Part shown: positions 1-7,084 of the stretch, piece by piece
How positions within the stretch are numbered: the first letter of the stretch is position 1
Layout of the letters: each line of letters opens with the position of its first letter
DNA from: Akkermansiaceae bacterium UBA5689
GTDB taxonomy: Bacteria; Verrucomicrobiota; Verrucomicrobiia; Verrucomicrobiales; Akkermansiaceae
Reading direction: 5' to 3'
Length of the DNA stretch: 13,011 nucleotides
Assembly (NCBI GenBank): GCA_002420305.1
Contig: DIHT01000041.1
Coordinates: 2,196-15,206, forward strand
Translations under genes and position numbers: made by a program
Notes under the pieces: generated by a model
Database searches by the model: none
Told to the model about the DNA's origin: nothing
The model's input: only the letters and a program-made list of their open reading frames with translations

Positions 1-21
1 CAGAGAGCAGAGAGCAGAGAG
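1..21. repeat. Short tandem repeat, three copies of a 7-bp unit
   Basis: Three perfect head-to-tail copies of CAGAGAG occupy the first 21 bases, and the array is cut by the window edge, so its full copy number is unknown. It lies downstream of the DUF1552 stop codon, outside any gene I can support. A purine-rich simple repeat of this kind could be a slippage-prone tract or chance low complexity. No function can be assigned. Confidence 0.6.
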
Positions 22-47
22 CGTGTCCCGAGAGGAGGGGTCTGCAA

Positions 48-60
48 GGAGAAATTCTCC
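48..60. repeat. Small palindrome downstream of the DUF1552 gene
   Basis: GGAGAAATTCTCC has two perfect 6-base arms around one central base. It sits 30 bases beyond the stop of the DUF1552 gene, where a terminator might be expected. A folded RNA could form only about 5 pairs around a 3-base loop, and no T-run follows on the minus strand, so it is not a convincing intrinsic terminator. It may be a protein-binding palindrome or chance. Confidence 0.25.
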
Positions 61-89
61 AAGCGTGCGAGAGGCGCTACGACTTCTTA

Positions 90-1409
90 CTAAGTGAGCT
101 TGAGAGGCCCGTCCTTGCTCTGGGACTTGTTGCCGAAGTGCTGGATCTCATGGCCAAAGGAGTGGGCCAGAGAGATGAGGAGCCGGTTGTGAGGTTGGCC
201 GCCAAAATTGTGAGACAGCCCCATTTTGAAGTCCGATCCGCCTCCCAGGAGAAGGAAGGGAATATCGTTCTGGCTGTGTGAGTTCCCCTTGCCGAGTTCG
301 TTGGTCCACATGATGGTGGTATGATCGAGCATCGAGCCCTCGGCACCGGGTTCGGGCAGGCTGTCCAGCTTTGAAGCAAGGTAGGCGATCTCTCCGGCGA
401 ACCACTTATTGATTCGGAGAAGTTTCTCCTGAGCGGGATTGTTTTTGTCGGGCTCGTGGGAAAGGCTGTGGTGCCCCTCGTTGACATCGAGCCATCTCAT
501 ACGCGCCTGCCCAACCGATCGCATATACTGAAGGCTTGCCACCCTGCACATGTCATTTGCTAGTGAATTGACAAGCAGGTCAATTTGCATCCTGCTGATT
601 TCCGGAGTGTTGTCGTTGACCAATTCGATGTTGGGATCCAGCTCGGGTTCCGGGTGGACGAGAGCGTTTCCGCTTTCGGCTGCCTTGAGCTCACTCTCCA
701 TCGCACGCACGAGGTCAAGATGATCCTTGAGTCTCTGTTGGTCTTCACTGCTGATTCTCGAGGAAACCTTGCTCAAGTCTTCTCTTACATCATCAAGAAG
801 CCCTGCAAGAGTTGCCCGGTCCTTGTTCTGACCGTAGAGCCGGTTCAGCATCTGGTAGGGATCGTCAACAGGAGCCACGGGCTTGTTCGATCCGGCGTAA
901 ACCATCCGGGTCCAGTTGTCAGCCCGGGCTGGCACTGCTACCCCGAACTCGAGGGATCCGAAACGGGTGCGGGTTGCGGGGTTTTTCTGGAGGAAGTTCC
1001 TGATCTCCTGATCGATCGAGATGCCACTTGCCCACCCCGCCGGGGAGTCTGATCCACCCTGAATATTTCCGGGAAGCAGTTCGATGCCGGTGAGCAGGCA
1101 GCTCATGCCCCGCTGATGGCCGTCGCCATCACCACGAATTCTGTTGTTCAGCCCCTTAAGCATGAGCATGCGGTCCTTGTAGGGAGCAAGCGGTTGCAGG
1201 ATGGACTTAAGCTCTTTCAACGGGCCGGGAGAATCCTGCCAGAAATGGGGAGGAAGAGTCCCATTGGGAGAAAATACGATGATCAGGCGTTGCCGTCTGG
1301 CTTCGTTTTGGGCCGCCTGGAGACTTGGGAGCCCGGCTACAAAAGGCAGGGATGCGCCCGATAGACCGAGGTCACGGAGGAAGCTGCGGCGGCTGCGCGG
1401 TATTGTCAT
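90..1409 (-). CDS. DUF1552 (HXXSHH family) Tat-exported protein
   Basis: A 439-residue protein of the DUF1552 family, whose activity is not established. The N-terminus has a twin-arginine signal (RSRRSFLRDLG, residues 5-15) followed by a hydrophobic stretch that ends near residue 32, so the folded protein is probably exported by Tat. The mature part starts with RLIIVFSPNGTLP (41-53). The family's His-rich motif appears as HHSLSHEPDKN (313-323), with Glu319 where the family name predicts a final His. The C-terminal part includes MWTNELGKGNSHS (367-379). ATG1409 is the natural start because the Tat motif follows at once; no Shine-Dalgarno sequence is visible. The gene begins 20 bases after the DUF1592 gene stops, so the two are probably co-transcribed from the promoter near 3777. 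Family assignment is firm; the role in the sulfatase cluster is inferred from position. Confidence 0.9.
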   Translation of the reverse strand: MTIPRSRRSFLRDLGLSGASLPFVAGLPSLQAAQNEARRQRLIIVFSPNGTLPPHFWQDSPGPLKELKSILQPLAPYKDRMLMLKGLNNRIRGDGDGHQRGMSCLLTGIELLPGNIQGGSDSPAGWASGISIDQEIRNFLQKNPATRTRFGSLEFGVAVPARADNWTRMVYAGSNKPVAPVDDPYQMLNRLYGQNKDRATLAGLLDDVREDLSKVSSRISSEDQQRLKDHLDLVRAMESELKAAESGNALVHPEPELDPNIELVNDNTPEISRMQIDLLVNSLANDMCRVASLQYMRSVGQARMRWLDVNEGHHSLSHEPDKNNPAQEKLLRINKWFAGEIAYLASKLDSLPEPGAEGSMLDHTTIMWTNELGKGNSHSQNDIPFLLLGGGSDFKMGLSHNFGGQPHNRLLISLAHSFGHEIQHFGNKSQSKDGPLKLT

Positions 1410-1429
1410 TGGTCCGGGGGTGAAGCCGC

Positions 1430-3721
1430 TTATTTCGCGGCGAGCGGGTTGGCCTCAGCATTATGGCCTACTGCCAACTTGGTCAATTCTACGAGCAAAC
1501 TCCTGATATTGTAACCAGATTTTACGAATTTTGCATGCAGTGAGGCCTTCGTGTCAGCGCCATAGGCGTTGATCGACTGCTTGGTAAAGTGGTGGAAAAG
1601 GTGGGTAATGAAGGCTTCGTGGGCCAATCGACTTCCGGCAGCCATGGTGGCGACATCGTGGATGCTGCCGATTGGAATCTCTCTTTCATTCTCGTTAACG
1701 TAGCGGGTGACCGTGTCGACTGGCTTTCTATTATCCTCGAGGCGGTGGCGACCAACGGCATCGAAGTTTTCAAGGCTGAATCCCACAGGATTGATGACCC
1801 GGTGGCATTCCATGCATGAGGTCGCCTTGGTGAGCTGGGTAATCTTTTCGCGCATGGTCAAGGCCGGGTCGAATTCGTCGTCCTTGAACGCGACTGCCTC
1901 GACGGGAGGCTTGAGAAGGCGGCCGAGGACGTTTCGGCTGATGAAGACACCCCGGTGAATAGGCGAGGTGTTGTCGTGGTAGGCATGAGCAGCAAGCAGG
2001 AACGGATGAGTGAGAATTCCGGAGTTAGGCCTGTTGGGGAGGGTTACTTTTCGCAACGCGTCACCCTGCAGAGGCTCCGCTCCATAAAAAGTGGCAAGGC
2101 GCTCATTCAGGAAGATATTTTTGTTGAGCAAGAGGTCCCGGTAGTCGGAGCGATCACTCCAGACCACCTCATCGACAAAATGCTCCAGCGACCGTCGCAG
2201 ATCCCTCACGAGGGGCTCGTCGAAACCGGGAAAAAGGTCCGGATCCTTCCGGAGGTCATGCTGCTCGTCGAGTGCCAGCCACTCTCGAAAGAATCCCTGC
2301 ATCTTTCTCTTCGTCTTATTGCTGAGAACCATCCGCTGGATCTGAGTGGTAATCTGCTCCGGGCTTTGAAGGGAGCCCTTGCCTGCGGCGTGGAGGAGCT
2401 TTTTGTCGGGGAGCCCATCCCAGAGGGTCAGGGCCAGGCGCGATGCTACGGTGAAGTTGTCCGGGCGCCCATCGTTATCGGCGAGTCCCGGGTAGAGAAA
2501 GCGGGGAGAGGTCAGGACCAGCAGCATGGAATGCCGAAGTGCAACCATTGGGTCGGGCTGATGGTTGAACCGGCGGTCAACGAACCTCTCCTGCTGCTCT
2601 GCGTCAAGAGGCCGCCTGAATGCCCGGGCAGCGAATTGGTGGGCGTAGGAGCGCAGGGTCGCCGGGTCCTTACGCTGTTCCTTGCTCAGTCCAGAGACCG
2701 TTCCAAGGTAGGTGATGAGGTGATTGACCAGTTCGACAGCGGCATAGGTGGAGGCCCGCTGCCATTCCTTCGAGACTCCGGAACCACGTTCATAGCCAAG
2801 ACTGCGATCATCCGGGGGAAACTTGGTTCCAACTACCGTGACGGTGTCGAGGACCTCAGGCATGAGGTAGTCATTGGGGATGGCCTCCCAGATTCCACCG
2901 GGAGGTTTCCACTCAAGGTGTAGAGATGCCACCTTCTCCTTGTAGGTGAAGTAGCGGAGATAGACCGGATAGCCCCGACCTCCTAGCAGGAATTTACTCC
3001 CGGACTTTGCGTGGGACTCGTTCCTTGTGCTTACGTAGGCGTCAATAAAGGAGTTCTTGTCATCATCTCCACGGAATGAGTTCAGCAGGAAGAGAGCGCT
3101 GTTGTGGGTTCTCACCCGGAACTGGTAGAGGCCCGTTTCCGGGGCAAGAAGGGATCCCGACCAGCGGACCGAAAAACCAGTTTGGTTGATTTTGTCAGCC
3201 GGAACCCCACCTCCCCAGTTGAAATCGATGGTGGGATCGATCCGTTCCAGGACGTGTTCTTTCTCCTTGTCCATCTTTTCTACATTAAAGTAGCGCCCTC
3301 GCAGGCCCCGTTCTGGCACGAAAGTCTGGGGGCGTTTGAAGGACTCAATGAGGTCCGCTGCAGATTGCCTGAACTGTTCGTTTGTCAGCCGTAGAAGTTC
3401 GACTCGTGGGGGGCGATTGCGGAGCTGTGCCGCCGGGCTGTAGAATTCCTCGTGAATATACCGGGCCACGGCATGGGCATCCTCATCAACCACCGTGTCC
3501 TCTTTTTCCTCGGGCATCGACCGGTGAATGTAGCGGGCGAGGGACTCTACCGACTTGCGCCCCCAAAGGGGCTCTTCGTATTCACCGTCGGCTCCCTGTC
3601 CTTTGTCTCCATGGCAGGAGGCGCAGTGAGTGACGTAGATTTTCCTGCCATCAGGCTGTCCGAGAGCGCTTCCTGTCATCAGGAGCGTTATCAGGACAAA
3701 CCGGAGGTGGAGGAATCGCAT
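1430..3721 (-). CDS. Secreted cytochrome with PA14 insert and DUF1587/1595/1592/1588/1585 domains
   Basis: A 763-residue secreted heme protein. A Sec signal peptide covers about residues 1-21 (cleavage near ALG-Q). A class I cytochrome c domain follows, with heme motif CASCH at 33-37 and a likely axial Met69. A DUF1587-like segment begins around 107 (VELLRLTNEQFRQ). A PA14-like beta-domain spans about 138-292 (RGRYFN at 141, RWSGSLLAPETGLYQFRV at 186-203). DUF1595 lies near 358-385, DUF1592 near 393-490, and DUF1588 near 540-665 with a second heme motif, CMECH, at 636-640. DUF1585 runs from about 685 to the end. PA14 domains in other proteins often bind glycans, so polysaccharide contact is plausible. 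The reaction is unknown; the two CxxCH motifs suggest electron transfer. ATG3721 gives a clean signal peptide. A good promoter lies about 55 bases upstream, and the DUF1552 gene follows 20 bases downstream. Confidence 0.92.
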   Translation of the reverse strand: MRFLHLRFVLITLLMTGSALGQPDGRKIYVTHCASCHGDKGQGADGEYEEPLWGRKSVESLARYIHRSMPEEKEDTVVDEDAHAVARYIHEEFYSPAAQLRNRPPRVELLRLTNEQFRQSAADLIESFKRPQTFVPERGLRGRYFNVEKMDKEKEHVLERIDPTIDFNWGGGVPADKINQTGFSVRWSGSLLAPETGLYQFRVRTHNSALFLLNSFRGDDDKNSFIDAYVSTRNESHAKSGSKFLLGGRGYPVYLRYFTYKEKVASLHLEWKPPGGIWEAIPNDYLMPEVLDTVTVVGTKFPPDDRSLGYERGSGVSKEWQRASTYAAVELVNHLITYLGTVSGLSKEQRKDPATLRSYAHQFAARAFRRPLDAEQQERFVDRRFNHQPDPMVALRHSMLLVLTSPRFLYPGLADNDGRPDNFTVASRLALTLWDGLPDKKLLHAAGKGSLQSPEQITTQIQRMVLSNKTKRKMQGFFREWLALDEQHDLRKDPDLFPGFDEPLVRDLRRSLEHFVDEVVWSDRSDYRDLLLNKNIFLNERLATFYGAEPLQGDALRKVTLPNRPNSGILTHPFLLAAHAYHDNTSPIHRGVFISRNVLGRLLKPPVEAVAFKDDEFDPALTMREKITQLTKATSCMECHRVINPVGFSLENFDAVGRHRLEDNRKPVDTVTRYVNENEREIPIGSIHDVATMAAGSRLAHEAFITHLFHHFTKQSINAYGADTKASLHAKFVKSGYNIRSLLVELTKLAVGHNAEANPLAAK

Positions 3722-3776
3722 GTGTGCTAACTGAATACGGTGCTACGCGGGGAATGTTTCGCCCGTCGGTTAGGTC

Positions 3777-3804
3777 ATTATACCCCACAAGTGGGATGAT
3801 TGAA
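3777..3804 (-). promoter_or_regulatory. Candidate promoter of the DUF1592-DUF1552 operon with a palindrome in the spacer
   Basis: Read on the minus strand, a perfect -10 hexamer TATAAT occupies 3782-3777. A weak -35 (TTCAAT, 3804-3799) lies 16 bases upstream. The spacer holds a near-continuous palindrome, CCCACTTGTGGG (3795-3784), that could bind a dimeric regulator. Transcription would begin near 3770, giving a leader of about 50 bases before ATG3721. This is the longest gap between the sulfatases and the DUF1592 gene, so a separate promoter is reasonable. The -35 is poor, which fits an activated or alternative-sigma promoter, or a chance -10. Confidence 0.45.
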
Positions 3805-3878
3805 CTTCCTTCTGGGCGGAATGTCTTTTTGGAGAGTGGAAGTGGTCGCTTGAGCGTAGCCGAGCAGGGATTTTGGCC

Positions 3879-5387
3879 CTATTTCGATAGCTTGAGAGGA
3901 TAGCGGGCGCTTACAGTGCGATCGACAAGGAAGGCTTTTTTAAGTCGTCCAAGCACCGCCGGGTGCTTCTGCGCAAGATTCGTAGCCTCCGCGGGATCCT
4001 GATCGAGATCATAGAGTTCCCACGGCCCGGGCTTTTTGGTGCGCACTTTTTGACGCACGGCCTTCCACTTGCCCTCCATGACGGCAAGCTGCCCGCGGTA
4101 TCCATGGAACTCCCAGATCATCGGCTTACGGCGGTGGAAGGGCTTCAGCTTGCCCGTATTGCGAATGAGCGGTAACAGGCTGTCTCCGTCGAGGCTGTCG
4201 GGGTGCGGGGCTCCTGCGACATCACAGAGGGAGGGAAACCAGTCGGGGAAATAGCAAGGAGTATTGTCGGTCGTTCCCGGGCGGGTCAGTCCCGGCCAGC
4301 GCACGACGCATGGCACTCGCATTCCTCCCTCGTAGACGCTTCCCTTGAATCCTCGGAGACCGGCAGTGGAATTGAAAAAGTCCGCATCGACGCCGCCCAC
4401 ACCAAAGTTGGGATCCCGGGAACGGTGGGTGGTCCCATTGTCCGAAGTGAAGATGACAATGGTGTTCTCGACGAGGTCATGCTTCTCGAGCCGTTTCAGG
4501 ATCGCTCCGACGTGCTCATCGAGATCTGAGATCATTGCCGCATAGCCTGCCCGCGGACGGGGATGGGGCAAGTAGCCATTCTGCCCCCGGTAGGGCCCTT
4601 TCTCCGTGTCCCATTCCTTCGGATAGCGGTCGACCCACTCTGCTGGTGGGTGCATGGCGACGTGGGGTTCAACAAATGGGCAATAAAGAAAGAAGGGGCC
4701 CTTCTTGTGAGCGTCAATGAATTTGAGAGCCTCTTCGAGAATGCGGTCTGGCGCGTAGGTCTTTGCCCGGTAATCATCGGCAAGGATCTCGCCTTCGGGC
4801 TTTCGCAGATGCCCGCGAATGGGGTTGCTATTGATGGGATCAATTCCCTCATCGTCATCAAGGAAGGGCGGAAAGAACGAGTGGGCGTTACGCTGGCAGT
4901 TGTAGCCATAAAAGCGGTCAAACCCCTGTCGAATCGGGGAGCCGGAGGTGTCAGTGGGTCCGAGGCCCCATTTCCCGAAGCCTCCGGTGGCGTAGCCTTT
5001 CTCCTTCAATGCCTCAGCAATGGTGATGGCCTTCGCGCTGATTGGCCACTGCCCGGGGAACGGCTTGCCGTTCCCGGAGTCTCCGTTATTGCGAATCTCA
5101 GCGTGGCCGAGATGGCGGCCAGTCATCAGGACGCAGCGGGCTGGGGCGCAAACCGGGGCTCCGGTGTAGTGCCGGAGGAACCGAACCCCCTCGCTTGCCA
5201 GTCGGTCGATGTTGGGAGTTTTGATTTTCTTCTGGCCGTAGCAGCCCAGTTCGCCCCACCCGAGATCGTCAGCGAGGATGAAAACAATATTGGACCCGGT
5301 GCGGGTAGCCTCGGTGGCCGAGACCTTCGTATGAAAGAGGGCCAGGGAACAGAGTGCACAAAGCTTTAGGAAAAGGGGAGCCTTCAT
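3879..5387 (-). CDS. Sulfatase 1: formylglycine-dependent arylsulfatase-family enzyme
   Basis: A 502-residue type I sulfatase. These enzymes hydrolyse sulfate esters with a formylglycine residue and a calcium ion. The signal peptide covers about residues 1-25. Metal ligands Asp40-Asp41 lie in NIVFILADDLGWGELGCYG (33-51). The formylglycine site is CAPAR at 80-84, a canonical CxPxR motif, followed by MTGRHLGH (88-95). Other active-site segments are GGFGKWGLG (135-143, Lys139), VEPHVA (239-244, His242), FTSDNG (313-318, Asp316/Asn317) and FKGSVYEGG (347-355, Lys349). All expected catalytic residues are present. The GKWGLG form and overall layout resemble the arylsulfatase A-like group, probably SulfAtlas S1_16, which I cannot confirm. 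The natural substrate is unknown. ATG5387 leads directly into the signal peptide. It lies 57 bases after sulfatase 2 and is probably co-transcribed with it. A formylglycine-generating enzyme must be encoded elsewhere. Confidence 0.93.
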   Translation of the reverse strand: MKAPLFLKLCALCSLALFHTKVSATEATRTGSNIVFILADDLGWGELGCYGQKKIKTPNIDRLASEGVRFLRHYTGAPVCAPARCVLMTGRHLGHAEIRNNGDSGNGKPFPGQWPISAKAITIAEALKEKGYATGGFGKWGLGPTDTSGSPIRQGFDRFYGYNCQRNAHSFFPPFLDDDEGIDPINSNPIRGHLRKPEGEILADDYRAKTYAPDRILEEALKFIDAHKKGPFFLYCPFVEPHVAMHPPAEWVDRYPKEWDTEKGPYRGQNGYLPHPRPRAGYAAMISDLDEHVGAILKRLEKHDLVENTIVIFTSDNGTTHRSRDPNFGVGGVDADFFNSTAGLRGFKGSVYEGGMRVPCVVRWPGLTRPGTTDNTPCYFPDWFPSLCDVAGAPHPDSLDGDSLLPLIRNTGKLKPFHRRKPMIWEFHGYRGQLAVMEGKWKAVRQKVRTKKPGPWELYDLDQDPAEATNLAQKHPAVLGRLKKAFLVDRTVSARYPLKLSK

Positions 5388-5444
5388 GAATTGCTAAAAG
5401 AGTTTGGATGAGGAGGCAGAGCAAGGGCGAGCTGTGGGAAGGTT

Positions 5445-6896
5445 CTAGTTCTTCTTGCGCTTTTTGTTCCGGTTGAAGTTGGCTTTGCGCGTGTGGGCAA
5501 TTTCCTCCGTCGCGGCACCTTTGTCGCCCTGAGATTTCATCCAGCCATCGAGCTGGGTTGAGAGCTCTTTTCGGACTCCTGCAAGGGCAGTGTCTTCAAT
5601 GAGATTGACGAGGCAGTGAGGGTCTTTTTCGACATCGTAGAGCTCTTCGGCAGGCCGCTGCTGATATTTTTTGACCATCGCCTTAGCGTGAGGATCTCCC
5701 TTCTTGGCTCTGTCCTGCCAGCTGACCCAGAAATTGGCTTTTCCGTCTCCTCCTTTACGGGTGACAGCGTTCGTGAAGGTTGCCTCTGGGTGAAGGTTCC
5801 GGATATAGCGGTAGCGGGCATTGCCACAACTCCGGATTCCATAGGCATCACTACCGTTGATAATGCCGCGGGTGGTCTGCAAGCCGTAGGTGTATTTCTT
5901 GTGCTCACTGGCATCGCCAAGGAGAACCGGAAGGAAGGATCTACCATCGAGATCCTTAGGAGTTGCGCCTGCCGCGTCGACGAAGGTTGGGACGAGGTCA
6001 ACATACTCGACCAAGGCATTGGTAGAAGTGCCTGCCTTCACTTTCCCGGGCCAGCGGGCGATCATTCCGGAAGCGAGCCCCATTTCGAAGCACGTCCATT
6101 TCGCGAAGGGAAAAGCCGACCCCTGCTCTGACACGACGATGACGAGGGTGTTGTCCCTGAGTCCAAAATCATCAAGCAATGAGAGCAGGGCTCCACATTG
6201 CCAGTCATAGTAGGTGATCTCGGCAAGATACTTCGAATAGGAAGCTCTCGTGGCGGGGGTGTCCACCCATGAGGGAGGGAGCTTGAGAGATTCGGGGGGA
6301 TAGGCAGAGGCGTCCCCCATGGTATAGGGCGAGTGAGGTTCGTTTGAGCATGCAACAAGACAAAAGGGAGTCTCCGAAGAGCGGCATTGGGCGATAAATT
6401 TCTTCAGGTTCGGGAAGAACGGCCGGGTCTCAGGCTCGTTTTTGCTGAAGTCGTTGGAATACTCGAATGGGAAGGACTCTCTGGGAGAAATATGACCTTT
6501 CCCGCTCAAGGCTACCCGATAGCCAGAGTCCCCCAGATAGTGGACGATCGATTTGGTTCCCGGGTAAACCCGGGTGTGGTTCGGCCACGCGCCCGAACGC
6601 ACGGGGTAGAGTCCGGTATAGATGTTGTGCCTGGTGGGCGAGCACATCGGAGCGGTCTGAAAGCAGCGGTTGAAGGTAAGCCCTTCTTTCGCAAGCTTAT
6701 TCAGGTTTGGAGTTTTGGCCTGTCCGCCATAAACTTCCATATCAAGGTAGGTGCAATCGTCCGCGATCATCAGAACGATATTCGGGCGTTCTGCTGCATC
6801 GGCTATGGGAGAAGTGGCAAAAATTGCGAGAACTCCGACGAGAGCCGATATGCGGAAAGGAGGCGAGGGAAGGTTACAGGATGACAGAATCTTCAC
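5445..6896 (-). CDS. Sulfatase 2: N-sulfoglucosamine sulfohydrolase (SGSH)-like
   Basis: A 483-residue type I sulfatase with an overall pattern like heparan N-sulfatase. The signal peptide covers about 1-34 (cleavage near ADA-A). Metal ligands are Asp46-Asp47 (MIADDCTYLDMEVYGG, 43-58). The formylglycine site is CSPTR at 85-89, canonical. SGKGHISP (131-138) supplies Lys133/His135, and SNEPHSPY (184-191) supplies His188. The segment that reads SDNG in most sulfatases is SEQG (256-259), so the Asp/Asn metal ligands are Glu257/Gln258; Lys266 follows in FPFAKWTC. This may be a subgroup feature rather than inactivation, since everything else is intact. The C-terminus is lysine- and arginine-rich (NFNRNKKRKKN). 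The start is GTG6896: an in-frame TAG lies four codons upstream and no ATG precedes the signal peptide. Substrate by homology only: N- or O-sulfated glucosamine in a glycan. Confidence 0.9.
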   Translation of the reverse strand: MKILSSCNLPSPPFRISALVGVLAIFATSPIADAAERPNIVLMIADDCTYLDMEVYGGQAKTPNLNKLAKEGLTFNRCFQTAPMCSPTRHNIYTGLYPVRSGAWPNHTRVYPGTKSIVHYLGDSGYRVALSGKGHISPRESFPFEYSNDFSKNEPETRPFFPNLKKFIAQCRSSETPFCLVACSNEPHSPYTMGDASAYPPESLKLPPSWVDTPATRASYSKYLAEITYYDWQCGALLSLLDDFGLRDNTLVIVVSEQGSAFPFAKWTCFEMGLASGMIARWPGKVKAGTSTNALVEYVDLVPTFVDAAGATPKDLDGRSFLPVLLGDASEHKKYTYGLQTTRGIINGSDAYGIRSCGNARYRYIRNLHPEATFTNAVTRKGGDGKANFWVSWQDRAKKGDPHAKAMVKKYQQRPAEELYDVEKDPHCLVNLIEDTALAGVRKELSTQLDGWMKSQGDKGAATEEIAHTRKANFNRNKKRKKN

Positions 6897-7063
6897 GCCG
6901 GGATGCTAGGGCCGGTTAACTTCTTGTCGATGGAGAACAGTTCATGGGTAGGCCTTAACTTTGGGTCCTGCAGAAAAGCGGCAACTACACCCTTCAACCT
7001 AGTCCATTTCTGCTCCTTGGCCGGCAGCCGTTGTAGACTCCAGACCGCGGTCTCTGCTTGGCC
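6893..7063 (-). other. Unassigned open frame, possible remnant of a gene 3' end
   Basis: The 188-base gap between the DUF1501 and sulfatase 2 genes contains 56 sense codons with no stop. They run from just after an in-frame TGA (7066-7064) to TGA6895-6893, which overlaps the GTG start of sulfatase 2 as GTGA. The peptide would include RLPAKEQKW and THELFSIDKKL, with charged and hydrophobic residues in a protein-like mix. No ATG or GTG start exists in it; TTG codon 23 and CTG codon 13 are the only alternatives. I do not recognise the sequence. It could be the leftover 3' end of a gene once translationally coupled to the sulfatase, a small protein with a rare start, or chance. The frame is the same as that of the DUF1501 gene, separated from it by two stops. 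Confidence 0.25.
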
Positions 7064-7084
7064 TCAGAAGCCTGGGCAGCCGGC

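Noticed and set aside
1955..2923. 322-codon plus-strand open frame
   Set aside because: It is entirely antisense to the DUF1592-type gene, which has continuous conserved domains. The translation has no domain-like pattern.
3784..3795. CCCACAAGTGGG as a terminator for sulfatase 1
   Set aside because: The arms leave only a 2-base loop and no T-run follows on the minus strand. Its position beside a TATAAT suits an operator better.
4563..5369. 268-codon plus-strand open frame
   Set aside because: It is antisense to sulfatase 1 across its catalytic motifs, and is explained by codon bias of the real gene.
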